The notes: generated by a model from the letters alone, not told the origin. Counted from the stretch's first letter, positions 12,737-21,915 are shown. The stretch: DNA of 25,323 nucleotides from CAYYOS01 sp964473355 (GCA_964473355.1 CAYYOS010000017.1:1-25323), one strand, 5' to 3'. Numbers and translations are program-made.

Positions 12737-15265
12737 TCAATCGTCCCCGTGATCTTCGTCATCATCATCGTCATTACCCGGCTTTCCAGGTTTTGCCTTG
12801 TCGACGTCGAGCTTCTCATCGAGATGAATTAGTATAAATTCACTGTCGTCCGGTTGTTTGCTGCCTACGTGGCGACCTACGCTAAAGGGATAATTATTGT
12901 CGTTAATCACACCCAAAGTCTGTTTATCAATCACCACCACATCTTCAATCGTTACAAAGGGAAAGGCAAACACGGGCCCGGTGCCGACATCTCCTGGAAT
13001 ATCTGGCTGGCTAACGCCTGATGGATCGCTAATATGCATCAGATTCACCAATTCATGTTTCGCTACCAACTGGCCCGGCCCTTGCAACTCAATGCGGAAA
13101 ATCTTTTTAAAGCCATCTAGGTCGCCTTGCGTGCCGTCGCGCTCAATGATCAAACCTTCTTTGTCGTTGTAAAGTATAAAGTCACCAATGTTGGTGCCGC
13201 GCGCATCCAGGGGATAACGGAAAATGTCCCCCGTGTACAGCCGGCGCTGAATATCAAACGCATGGATTAATAATGTGTTGGCCTCACCGCCAACTAAGGG
13301 TCGCTCCAGCAAGGGATAGAGTGTGCGGCCCTTGGGGTCGATCGCCATACCTTCAAAACCACCACTGCGTTCCGCGCGGAATGGTGCATTGAGCTGGGTA
13401 ATGCGGTATGGCCAGGTTAAGCCCGCGAGCCATGGTGTGTTTGCACCATTTTCATCTTGCAAATTGGTCCCGTCATCCGAACCCGGAATGGCGGGGTTTG
13501 CAAAGATGGGGAAATCCCCAAACAGAAATACGGTGCGTATCGTGGGGAAAGTTTTGTGTACGTGTAAAAGCGTGCGAAAGTCGAAGGATTGGATGTCCGC
13601 GCGGGGAATTAAACCCTCATTTTTTATAACTTTCGCGACCGCCTCGGCAAACGGAGCTGGCGCTATGGTGCGATCGGCAAACTGCTTGCGCGGATTAATT
13701 TTTGTTTCTATATTAAAGCGCACTTGCATGGCATTTTTATAACGCTTAGCCGCCTCGGGATGGCTGCTGCCCGCTCCCACCTTATAATATTTCGCATAAA
13801 ACTCGACGAAGTCGAATAGCTGCGGCAGGCTGGGCATGATATACACGTGAGGTAAACCCATCGCCGATGAAAATGCCAAGGTCACTGGCGATAAACTCAC
13901 ATCATTTTTCTGATCAACCCTGCCCGCTAATAATTTATCGCAGATAAACTGCGCTTGAATTTGTGCTTGGGTTAAATCTTTGACCAGCGCCTCTGTAGCC
14001 TGTGTGTAAGCCGTGCCGTCTTGGCGCCGACATTTAGCGGCTTGGATAGAAGGATCATGGTTAAGCATGGGCACGCCGTCGCGACTGACACCACTATCGG
14101 TTTCCAAGGTGGTCATTAAAAAGTCTAAAGCCGCTTCCATGGCGGGCAAAGTATTTTCAGGCCGCAAATTACGCGCACCGCGATGTCCTTGTGCATCAAT
14201 TTTTGTGATATCTATTAAACCATCCGCGGTTAAAAAATCGCCCGCAACGCCATCATTGTTGGCGTCATACTCGCGCACGGCGGCTAATAGTAAATCCGGG
14301 CGGTCGGAAATAATACCCGCCACACCCAACTTCATGAGCTCTGTCATGCGTGGTTTATCGTTTACTGTCCACGTGACGGTGGGAAAGCCGGCGCTCTTTA
14401 GGGATTGCACATTAAATATTTCACTAGAGGCGGGCGCTAGCCCTGAGCCCGGCGGGGGTGCTTGACGGTTGTCGACCAACGTTAAAGGATTCTTGTCATC
14501 CAGCATGACATGCCATGGTGAGAACACGATCTTGGTATTAGCCCCGGTGCTTGCCGCGTGAGCGCGTACCGCATTCATAATGCGTAGCGCACTGGTTTCT
14601 TCATTAAGAGGATTTTGCGGGGAACGGATTTCTTTTCCGGGGTTGGCAAAATCCGGTAGCGGCAGGGGCGCTTCCAGAACTTTGCCGGCTGCATCGGTAT
14701 GCAGCAAAAATGGGCCGAACTCATCTCCAAACCAGAACGTGCCATCGGCGGCGCGCTGCATGGATTCAATATCAAAATCCGCACCCGTCAGAATGCGCTC
14801 TTTAGAGAAATAGTTTGTGATCGCAAAAGGAATTTTTTTGTCTGGGTCACGCAGTTCAAAAAAGCCCAAAACCTGAATGTTGCCCGAGCCGCCGCGTGCG
14901 GTTTTAAACTGCGGAACAATTTGATAGACACGTAAATTATAATCGGCAGAATTCTCCAAGCTGCCAAAGCCATTATCCGACATCGCATAGAAGCTGCCAT
15001 TTTTGTTTTTTAACACCGCCGAGAAACCCTGTATCGGTTGCTTATTTACAAATGGTGCAGTGCGGCCATTAGCGCCGCCACCAATATATTGACCGGATGT
15101 TGGCCCGGCGGCAAATGTGTCGGTAGGCAGAATCGCGCGGCCGGTAAGCACGTTTGCAGCCAGAGTAGGTGCGCTGATAAACGCCAGAACGGAGACAAAA
15201 AGAACCAGGGCAAAGAATAGTGTTGTTTTTTGAAAGGGCACTGCGTTTCTCCTATGGGCTAGCAT
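12737..15265 (-). CDS. Exported esterase-like phytase / glycerophosphodiesterase fusion
   Basis: This long secreted protein has a signal peptide ending near TLAA (residues 41-43 counting from a GTG at 15283; I prefer the ATG at 15265, six residues later). In that numbering, about 50-225 holds the first part of an esterase-like phytase domain: QGFSAV, MSDNGFG, GADFDIESM and FWFGDEFGPFLL. About 635-820 holds its second part: GGFEGMAIDP, LYPLLERP and INDNNYPFS. In between lie glycerophosphodiesterase (GDPD) motifs: HRG (367-369), RPEN (374-377), E394-x-D396, NHDP (408-411), NIETK (524-528) and QSFDF (565-569). The usual C-terminal GDPD motifs, WTVND (305-309) and GIISDRPDLL (323-332), come before them. 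The C-terminus is a run of acidic residues. It probably cleaves organophosphates outside the cytoplasm. Confidence 0.85.
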   Translation of the reverse strand: MLAHRRNAVPFQKTTLFFALVLFVSVLAFISAPTLAANVLTGRAILPTDTFAAGPTSGQYIGGGANGRTAPFVNKQPIQGFSAVLKNKNGSFYAMSDNGFGSLENSADYNLRVYQIVPQFKTARGGSGNIQVLGFFELRDPDKKIPFAITNYFSKERILTGADFDIESMQRAADGTFWFGDEFGPFLLHTDAAGKVLEAPLPLPDFANPGKEIRSPQNPLNEETSALRIMNAVRAHAASTGANTKIVFSPWHVMLDDKNPLTLVDNRQAPPPGSGLAPASSEIFNVQSLKSAGFPTVTWTVNDKPRMTELMKLGVAGIISDRPDLLLAAVREYDANNDGVAGDFLTADGLIDITKIDAQGHRGARNLRPENTLPAMEAALDFLMTTLETDSGVSRDGVPMLNHDPSIQAAKCRRQDGTAYTQATEALVKDLTQAQIQAQFICDKLLAGRVDQKNDVSLSPVTLAFSSAMGLPHVYIMPSLPQLFDFVEFYAKYYKVGAGSSHPEAAKRYKNAMQVRFNIETKINPRKQFADRTIAPAPFAEAVAKVIKNEGLIPRADIQSFDFRTLLHVHKTFPTIRTVFLFGDFPIFANPAIPGSDDGTNLQDENGANTPWLAGLTWPYRITQLNAPFRAERSGGFEGMAIDPKGRTLYPLLERPLVGGEANTLLIHAFDIQRRLYTGDIFRYPLDARGTNIGDFILYNDKEGLIIERDGTQGDLDGFKKIFRIELQGPGQLVAKHELVNLMHISDPSGVSQPDIPGDVGTGPVFAFPFVTIEDVVVIDKQTLGVINDNNYPFSVGRHVGSKQPDDSEFILIHLDEKLDVDKAKPGKPGNDDDDDEDHGDD

Positions 15266-15283
15266 GGCCTTGACTGTAACCAC

Positions 15284-15488
15284 CTAAGTTGACACTGCGG
15301 TTACAGTTATGTGAAAGCTAGGATAGGTATACGCAATGCTAGGAGATGGGTCTGAAAGCAAGGTTTTGCGCTATACTGACCCCGTTGAATTTTCCTTCTG
15401 CCAGCCCAATGGCGATACAAAGATATAACGCACTGCATAGTCGCCACCCGCTCGAGGATCATCTCTGTCTCGCTTAAGCCCCTTACGT
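15284..15488. promoter_or_regulatory. Intergenic region between two divergent exported-protein genes
   Basis: These 205 bases hold no coding sequence that I trust. A rightward -10 box TATACT lies at 15372-15377, without a good -35 partner, leaving a leader of about 105 nt before the 977-residue gene. AGGTGG on the minus strand (15279-15284) lies rather far from the ATG of the leftward gene. I found no convincing operator or terminator. Confidence 0.35.
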
Positions 15489-18422
15489 ATGACCCTATCG
15501 CCAACATCGACTTTTGTGGTCTTGACTACGGCGCTAGTCGTGCTTGCGTCCATTGGGCTTTACTGGGCGCAAGGTAAGGCCATAACGCCGCGTACTTGTT
15601 GGGCAAATGGCGGGCTCTACTTTAGTCAACCGATTAATACCGATGATAGATTGGTTCCGATTCGGGGATGGCTGATCTCTCGCGCGAATATACGTCAAAT
15701 CGAGGTTTACGCTAAAAATCGTAAGATTGCCGCCAGCGCTGTAATGACTCCCTCACCTGGGAGGCCGCAACGATTACAAGGTTGCCTACTTAATTTTCCC
15801 GTGTCTTTCGCGTTAAGCGTGCCTTTATCATCGCTGCATCCCAGGGCAACAGAGTTGGACGTTTACGCGTTAAACACCAAAGGCACCCGTTTCAGCCTAG
15901 GTAAAATTCCTGTGGACTTGACTTTACCATTTGCCCATTTAGATGGGCCCAAAACCATTCAGTTAGAGGGTCGAAACTTAATCGGCGGTTGGGCCATCGC
16001 GCGTGATGGTCCAGTCAAGTTACGGGTTTTGGCACAAGGTAAACAGATCATGGAGGTTTACGCAAAACTGCCTCGCCAAGACGTTGCCGATTTGTTTTTG
16101 GACTGGCCGCAAGCCAGAACATCCGGCTTTGACGAAGTACTCTCCATGAAAAATTTGCCACGTGGCCATTATCACTTGCAGATTATTTATGACGACGGCC
16201 GCGGACATATACGTGAAGTACGTGGCCCGGAGGTCATTAACGACCTGCCTTTTGGGAAGGTATTGGCGCAGCATGAACGCTTGCTCAACCCGGAACAAAT
16301 TGATTTAACTGCATGGCTTACCGATGAACAGGGTATCCAATCCGCTCGCGCGGAAACGGAAGACGGCGTTATTTTGGACGAGCTGCATATGTCTCAAGCG
16401 CAAGTGCCCTTAACGGCGTTACCGGATCCGCGCTTTGGTACGGCACCATCGCCCGATGTGCCAATAAAATTGGGTAATCTATACCGCGCTAGGCTAGCGG
16501 GTAGCAAGCTTGCGCCTGGATTACATCGCTTAATAGTGCGTGTGAAAGACAATAATGCCCGCGAAGCCTTATTGCCGGGACCGCTGGTATTAAACCAAGC
16601 TACCCCGCCACTGAGGACTTGTGCCGGCGCGAAACGCCGCGTTTTTTATCCGGGAGGCGCGGTGGATTTTCGTGACGGTTTTCGTCAAATGAAGGAATTG
16701 CGGGCGTTAGTCGGCACCGGTTGCGTGGAAGTCGGGGTACGTGGGCGCGTGGAATATTTACGTACGACCCGGGGCAAAGGCGCAGATTTTGAATTTGATC
16801 CCGCTTTCCCGGAAAATTTACGCGGCCGCAATGGCGGCATGACGGGGGAATCGTTAAACGAACTTTTAGATACCGCTTTAAAGTTCAAAGCGCCGCTCTT
16901 GATAACTTTGGACGGCGGCGTCTGGGCAGACGCAAAATTTTCCGCACCTGATGTCGATATCGTGGATAACCTTGAGCAGGATCCACGCACCGTACAATGG
17001 AATCAGTTCGGACGGCCCGAGGCAGATGACGCCTTACAGCATTTGCCGGGGGCGACAGAAAGCCCGCAACTTGCCCGCGTAATGAGCTTAAATCGTTATA
17101 ACACCCGATTTCGTCATTATAAAAAACGTAACTTGCAAGCCGCGGTTCGTGAGATCGTGCGCTTTTCGAAACTTCATCCCGGCACTTATGTTGCTATCAC
17201 GCTGGAGCCGGATCTCTACATTAATCCCTGGTTTTTCCTTACTCAATGGTATGACTACAACCCCGATACACTGCGTCAATATCGTGAGTGGTTATTTCAT
17301 CTCGGGCCCTACGCCGATGGTGGAGAACTGGCGTCAACGCGACACGCACCTAAACTTACGCTGGCGGAGGCTAATCAGATGGGGCGCGCCACTTGGACGG
17401 TATTAGATCAAGTAGAACCGCCTCGAGGCGCGCTGGACTACACCGATCCCTGGCAGCAACTCTGGACGCAATTTAAGCGCCATCTCGTGGCACGCCACTA
17501 TGATGACTTGGCAGCCTGGGCGGTTGCAGCAGGTTTGCCTATGGATCGTGTTTACACCGCGCAAACATTTATTCAAACCGATGTCGCATTTTCTGTCACC
17601 GATATTGCCACCGGTTGGACTGACCAAGCAGGGGTGTCGATTACGGGCGCCAAACCAAAGGCCGGACATTTGGGCGCCATTTTGTATGGACCATCGAGCC
17701 GTAATCAGGGCCCGTCTCGCAATCAAAATACCTTGATTAATAATATCCGCTTGGTGGATCCCGAGTGGGCGGTCGTTGAATACCATCCCGCTACTATCTC
17801 ATTTCCCGAGAAATTACCCTCAGCAGAAGAATCTTACGCCACCGTGTTTAATATCTTAAATGGCGGCGCGCGCTTCCTATCCCCCATGTGGGGGAGTTTT
17901 GTCGGTGATCGCGTGGTGCGTCCCAGCAATTTTAAGTCCTACGACGCTATGGAAGGCACCGCTTATGAGTATCAATTAGTGTGGTGGTTGCACGCGCTAC
18001 GCGGTTTGCCCTTAGATAGCTTTTTTTATCCCTTCGGCAATTCCCAAGTAAAAAGCAAAGACGGGTGGGAAGGTACGCCAGGTGTACAAGTCGATTCCCA
18101 ACCAGGCAAATTGCAACTTAGCGGTAAAAATGTGCCGTTGTCAGTCCTTTCTCCCCACTGGGCCGCGGTAGCATTGGATAGAGCCGCAACGTTGAACGTG
18201 AGCACCATCGCGGACCCCTTGGAAACGCCGCCTTATGCAGAGCTTATAATGGACAATGGGGCTCGTCTTAATTGCGCGATGCTAAAAAATAAAGAAGGGA
18301 TATGGCAATGTAGCTTTGCTAAAGCGCCGGGTAGAATGTTAGATAGAATTAGACTTAGCTGGAACGCGCAAGGCTCTCCAGGAAAAATCGTACTGGATTC
18401 CGTGACGCTACGCTTCCCTTAA
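15489..18422 (+). CDS. Membrane-anchored Ig-like / putative glycoside-hydrolase-like protein
   Basis: I do not recognise a named family. The protein has 977 residues. One uncleaved hydrophobic segment (about 9-26) should anchor it in the inner membrane with the rest outside. Residues 45-145, 155-250 and 265-370 look like three beta-sandwich modules; the first two carry the IRGWL../GGWAI..V.V...G pattern common in extracellular Ig-like repeats. About 380-870 resembles a TIM barrel: APLLITLDGGVW, then AITLEPDLYINP with E573, then WYDYNPDTLRQYREWL, which recalls GH42/clan GH-A enzymes, and later AVVEYHP with E764. E573 and E764 are my candidate acid/base and nucleophile. The last 100 residues look like a beta-rich carbohydrate-binding module. 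The ATG at 15489 lacks a ribosome binding site. Function is unproven. Confidence 0.7.
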   Translation: MTLSPTSTFVVLTTALVVLASIGLYWAQGKAITPRTCWANGGLYFSQPINTDDRLVPIRGWLISRANIRQIEVYAKNRKIAASAVMTPSPGRPQRLQGCLLNFPVSFALSVPLSSLHPRATELDVYALNTKGTRFSLGKIPVDLTLPFAHLDGPKTIQLEGRNLIGGWAIARDGPVKLRVLAQGKQIMEVYAKLPRQDVADLFLDWPQARTSGFDEVLSMKNLPRGHYHLQIIYDDGRGHIREVRGPEVINDLPFGKVLAQHERLLNPEQIDLTAWLTDEQGIQSARAETEDGVILDELHMSQAQVPLTALPDPRFGTAPSPDVPIKLGNLYRARLAGSKLAPGLHRLIVRVKDNNAREALLPGPLVLNQATPPLRTCAGAKRRVFYPGGAVDFRDGFRQMKELRALVGTGCVEVGVRGRVEYLRTTRGKGADFEFDPAFPENLRGRNGGMTGESLNELLDTALKFKAPLLITLDGGVWADAKFSAPDVDIVDNLEQDPRTVQWNQFGRPEADDALQHLPGATESPQLARVMSLNRYNTRFRHYKKRNLQAAVREIVRFSKLHPGTYVAITLEPDLYINPWFFLTQWYDYNPDTLRQYREWLFHLGPYADGGELASTRHAPKLTLAEANQMGRATWTVLDQVEPPRGALDYTDPWQQLWTQFKRHLVARHYDDLAAWAVAAGLPMDRVYTAQTFIQTDVAFSVTDIATGWTDQAGVSITGAKPKAGHLGAILYGPSSRNQGPSRNQNTLINNIRLVDPEWAVVEYHPATISFPEKLPSAEESYATVFNILNGGARFLSPMWGSFVGDRVVRPSNFKSYDAMEGTAYEYQLVWWLHALRGLPLDSFFYPFGNSQVKSKDGWEGTPGVQVDSQPGKLQLSGKNVPLSVLSPHWAAVALDRAATLNVSTIADPLETPPYAELIMDNGARLNCAMLKNKEGIWQCSFAKAPGRMLDRIRLSWNAQGSPGKIVLDSVTLRFP

Positions 18423-19076
18423 CACCTTGATATCTACCACGTCATCTATATCAGCACATAAGTCTAAGCGGTGAGGTAGCGTACCCATTAAAGGCGCGGA
18501 AATTCTTAGTTTAAGAGCAGCGACATTCTCATCTAGCGCTTCCATATTAGGATCAATGTAATTAGCCACCCATGCCGCGAGCGGTAAGCCGCTTTTTTGT
18601 ATGGCCTCTGCGGTTAACAATGCATGGTTCAAACATCCTAAACGCATGCCCACCACTAAAATTATCGGGAGCTTTAGTTGTCTTGCGAGATCCACGCTAT
18701 CTTCGCTGTCGTTTATCGGCACTTTTAAACCGCCTATGCCTTCAACGATGACTATGTCGGAGAGCGCCTGTAAGCGATCGTAGCTATGCAAAATTTTTTC
18801 TAACTCGATGTACACGCCTTCACGTTTGGCGGCAATATGCGGGGCTATGGCAGCACCTAACGGGTAAGGGCAAGTTAACTCGATGGGGGCGGCTACACTG
18901 CTGGCTGCGCGCAATCGACCAATATCCTCATTCAACGTCCCGCCGCCCGCCGCAACCGGTTTCATGCCGACCGTGCTATATCCATTTTTTGCAAACGCAC
19001 GCAATAGCGCACAAGCCACGAGCGTCTTGCCCACTCCTGTATCGGTGCCAGTAACAAAAAATCCGCGCGCCGTCAC
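18408..19076 (-). CDS. bioD: Dethiobiotin synthetase
   Basis: BioD closes the ureido ring of dethiobiotin from diaminopelargonate, CO2 and ATP. The P-loop is GTDTGVGKT (10-18), K39 lies in GMKPVAAG, and E112 starts the VEGIGGL motif, where most homologues have VEGAGG. At 222 residues it is normal. The GTG start at 19076 is preceded by a clear TAAGGA ribosome binding site seven to eight bases away, which decides the start. It is the last gene of the bio operon. Its 3' end runs 15 bp into the convergent 977-residue gene, and no terminator separates the two. Confidence 0.95.
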   Translation of the reverse strand: MTARGFFVTGTDTGVGKTLVACALLRAFAKNGYSTVGMKPVAAGGGTLNEDIGRLRAASSVAAPIELTCPYPLGAAIAPHIAAKREGVYIELEKILHSYDRLQALSDIVIVEGIGGLKVPINDSEDSVDLARQLKLPIILVVGMRLGCLNHALLTAEAIQKSGLPLAAWVANYIDPNMEALDENVAALKLRISAPLMGTLPHRLDLCADIDDVVDIKVLREA

Positions 19077-19085
19077 TATGTTTCC

Positions 19086-19976
19086 TTAAGGCTTTTCTAT
19101 TTTTGGATAAACTTTGATCACCGATTCTTTTTGATCATGCAACACCGGTTGATGATCTCTCACCCACGCGTGGCCGTAAACTACTTCAAATGTGGCCGGT
19201 AACTTGTGGTTCTGCGCAAAGCGTTGATACTCAGATTGCAATTCCAGCCAGGCCGTTTTGCCCGCTAGCCCCCGGCGTCGGCCAGAAGCGACATTGTGTG
19301 CGCCTATCGCTTTCAAATCCTTCATCAGCGCGGTTAAGGTATCGTAAGTTAGGGTGTAATATTCGACATCCATAACGGGCGCATCAAAACCGGTTCGCAT
19401 TAAGGCGTCACCAATATCATGCATATCGATAAATCGATGCACGTGGGTGTAGCCATCTTTCTTTGAAAACGTGGCACGCAGCTCTTTTAGGGTATCGGGG
19501 CCGAACGTGCTAAACATAAACAAGCCGCCGGGCCGTAACACGCGCTGCAAAGAACCAAATACATGATCAAGGTCATTCACCCATTGCATGGCTAAATTTG
19601 ACCACACCATATCAAAACGCCCAGCCTTAAAAGGGAGCCTTTCCAAATCGCCACAAACGGCGACGTGTGTCACTAAGCGACGTTGCCACCATGGGGTCGA
19701 TGAGCGCGACCTCGCGAGCATGGCCTGCGCTAGATCGAATTCTACGATGCGCGCTTGACGATAACGGGATTTTAATTTTCGAGCGCCGTACCCCGTGCCG
19801 GATCCGGCATCCAAAATAATTTTTGGCGAATTTTTCACATAATCCAAGCGTGCCAGCATACAGTCATTGACCTGACGTTGCAGTACTGCTGCGCCGTCAT
19901 AAGTTGCAGCCGCACGTTCAAACGCCATTCGGGCTAAACGCTTATTTAAATTAAATTCTTCGCCTTCGGGTTTCAT
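19086..19976 (-). CDS. bioC: Malonyl-ACP O-methyltransferase
   Basis: BioC methylates malonyl-ACP so that the fatty-acid machinery can extend it to pimeloyl-ACP methyl ester, the first step of biotin synthesis. The FERAAATYD motif (19-27) is the family's N-terminal signature, followed by the SAM site DAGSGTG (56-62) and SNLAMQW (126-132). A late FSTFGPDTLKELR stretch is also typical. Its length of 296 residues is slightly above E. coli BioC. The ATG at 19976 overlaps the bioH stop by four bases (ATGA). Confidence 0.94.
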   Translation of the reverse strand: MKPEGEEFNLNKRLARMAFERAAATYDGAAVLQRQVNDCMLARLDYVKNSPKIILDAGSGTGYGARKLKSRYRQARIVEFDLAQAMLARSRSSTPWWQRRLVTHVAVCGDLERLPFKAGRFDMVWSNLAMQWVNDLDHVFGSLQRVLRPGGLFMFSTFGPDTLKELRATFSKKDGYTHVHRFIDMHDIGDALMRTGFDAPVMDVEYYTLTYDTLTALMKDLKAIGAHNVASGRRRGLAGKTAWLELQSEYQRFAQNHKLPATFEVVYGHAWVRDHQPVLHDQKESVIKVYPKIEKP

Positions 19977-20722
19977 AGCACGCCAGCGAATTCCTTTAAT
20001 ACTTTCGTCACCTCGTCAGGATGAGATACGAACGGAGCGTGCCCCGCTTTGGCAATATTAAAAAATTGGGCATTTTCTAAATTCCCTGCGAGTTTCTCCG
20101 CAGCCTGCCAGGGTACGAGTTTGTCTTGCTTGCCATGGATGATAAAAGTGGGTTGTGTAATGGCTGCCAGCTCGGCGCGTAAATCCGTCGTCAACAATAA
20201 ATTTAACCCGGCTTGCAAAACTTCCGTTGCGGGGGCAGGGACTAAGCAAGCTTTCAGCTGACTAATCACCTCATGACTAGCCTGACTACCCAGGGCCTGT
20301 AAAGCAAAAAACCGCTTTAAGGTAGCGGCGTAGTCTTGCTGTAAATCCCCGGCAAAGTCTTGGAGTACTCGCGCTTCCACGGCGTGTGGCCAGCCTGGCC
20401 GTTGCACAAAACTTGGGGTGGCCGCGATCAACAGCAAGCGTTTTACTTTATTGGGGTAACGCTGCGCAAATTTTAGCGCAACGCTCGCCCCTAACGACCA
20501 CCCTAACACGAACACGTCACCCGCTATCCGGCTAGCTAAGCCATCCACGATGCCGTCTAAGGTATAAGGGTAGATATTGGCACTCGCGCCATACCCGGGG
20601 AGGTCCGCGATATACACCGTGAAATACTTTTCCAGCCGAGCTGCCATGGGTTGAAAAACTTTTTGGTTTATACCCCACCCATGGATTAACAATAAGCTTG
20701 GGCACTGCCCGTCCATTTGCAT
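19973..20722 (-). CDS. bioH: Pimeloyl-ACP methyl ester carboxylesterase
   Basis: BioH removes the methyl group from pimeloyl-ACP methyl ester and so ends chain extension. It is a 249-residue alpha/beta hydrolase with the HGWG oxyanion motif (14-17), nucleophile S76 in GWSLG, D200 in HGKQD, and H228 in AGHAPF. These match E. coli BioH in order and spacing. The ATG at 20722 overlaps the bioF stop as TAATG, and an AAGG lies nearby upstream. Its position between bioF and bioC makes the assignment firm against other hydrolases of this fold. Confidence 0.94.
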   Translation of the reverse strand: MQMDGQCPSLLLIHGWGINQKVFQPMAARLEKYFTVYIADLPGYGASANIYPYTLDGIVDGLASRIAGDVFVLGWSLGASVALKFAQRYPNKVKRLLLIAATPSFVQRPGWPHAVEARVLQDFAGDLQQDYAATLKRFFALQALGSQASHEVISQLKACLVPAPATEVLQAGLNLLLTTDLRAELAAITQPTFIIHGKQDKLVPWQAAEKLAGNLENAQFFNIAKAGHAPFVSHPDEVTKVLKEFAGVL

Positions 20723-21915
20723 TAACCGACCTTCACATCTAAATCATGAAGGTGTTTTATTAATAGTGCCACATCGGCGAGGCTATGCGTGGCCGATAAG
20801 GAGATGCGCAAACGCGCCGAGCCCTGGGGTACCGTGGGTGGGCGGATGGCAGGCACCAGCAAGCCTCTTTCTAATAACGCCGCGCTGATTTCGCTAGCGC
20901 GTTGGCTATCGCCCACAACGATTGCTTGAATGGCGGTGGATGATGGCAATAGCTGCCACGCGGAAAGGTTCACATTGTTTTTAAAATACGGGATCAAGCG
21001 TTGCAAGTGTTGCCGGTGTTGCGGCTCATCTAACAATAGCGCGACGCTCGCCGCCACTGAGCTGGCTAAGAGCGGCGGAATTGCGGTGGTATAAATGTAG
21101 GTGCGCGCATATTGAATCAGGGTTTCTATGATGGCACTATTGCCTGCGACGAACGCACCAAACGCGCCCATGGCCTTCCCCAACGTAGCCATATAAATCA
21201 CCCGCGGCGATTGGATCTCAAAATGAGAAAGCGTGCCTCTACCGTTTTTTCCTAGTATTCCAAACCCGTGCGCGTCATCCAGCAATAAAAATGCATTGTG
21301 GCATTCGCATAATTCCACTAGCTCTCGGACGGGCGCGATATCCCCATCCATACTAAATACTGCGTCGCTCATCACTAATTTTCTAGGCGCCACAGATTTA
21401 CTCAATATTTTTTCTAACGCCGGCAAATCGCAGTGTGGGTACCGGTGTAATTTCGCTCGGGATAAAACTGCCGCATCGTTTAAAGAAGCATGATTAAGCC
21501 TATCCGAAAAAATTGCATCGCCTCGCCCGACCAATGCTGTAACCACTCCAATATTCGCCATGTAGCCCGAAGAAAATAACAGCGCCCGCGGCATTTCTAC
21601 GAAGGCTGCCAAGGTATGCTCTAAGTCATGATGCGCTGCGAAATGCCCACCGAGTAAATGTGACGCCCCCGCGCCCACCCCCAAGGTCGCGGCCGCATTT
21701 TGTGCCGCGGCAATAACTCGAGGATGCTGCTTAAAACCAAGATAGTCATTGCTGGAAAAAGCGAGGTAACGCTTCCCGTCGATTTCAAGGCGGGTACCTT
21801 GCACAGCTTCGACGCTATATCGCTGACGGGATAAGCCTTGAGATTGGCGGGACGCTAATTTTTGTACGAGCGGCTGAAAAAAATCGAAACTCACTTTAGG
21901 GGGCGACTGAGACAC
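20722..21915 (-). CDS. bioF: 8-amino-7-oxononanoate synthase
   Basis: BioF condenses pimeloyl-ACP with L-alanine to give KAPA, using PLP. The protein has 397 residues. The conserved SNDYLGF (55-61), GAGASHLLGGH (81-91), DDAHGFG (213-219) and the Schiff-base lysine K247 in TLGKA are all present. The start is the GTG at 21915, which follows a GAGGAAGG ribosome binding site. That start lies 20 bases inside bioB. Nothing suggests the related enzymes glycine C-acetyltransferase or ALA synthase, given the operon. Confidence 0.96.
   Translation of the reverse strand: MSQSPPKVSFDFFQPLVQKLASRQSQGLSRQRYSVEAVQGTRLEIDGKRYLAFSSNDYLGFKQHPRVIAAAQNAAATLGVGAGASHLLGGHFAAHHDLEHTLAAFVEMPRALLFSSGYMANIGVVTALVGRGDAIFSDRLNHASLNDAAVLSRAKLHRYPHCDLPALEKILSKSVAPRKLVMSDAVFSMDGDIAPVRELVELCECHNAFLLLDDAHGFGILGKNGRGTLSHFEIQSPRVIYMATLGKAMGAFGAFVAGNSAIIETLIQYARTYIYTTAIPPLLASSVAASVALLLDEPQHRQHLQRLIPYFKNNVNLSAWQLLPSSTAIQAIVVGDSQRASEISAALLERGLLVPAIRPPTVPQGSARLRISLSATHSLADVALLIKHLHDLDVKVG

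Noticed and set aside
13323..13742. 139-codon plus-strand frame
   Set aside because: Lies wholly antisense to the phytase/GDPD fusion, which has clear domain motifs; no recognisable protein and no start signal.
14013..14465. 150-codon plus-strand frame
   Set aside because: Antisense to the same fusion gene, with shadow-like composition and no motif.
17403..17786. 127-codon minus-strand frame
   Set aside because: Antisense to the 977-residue gene, with no family resemblance.
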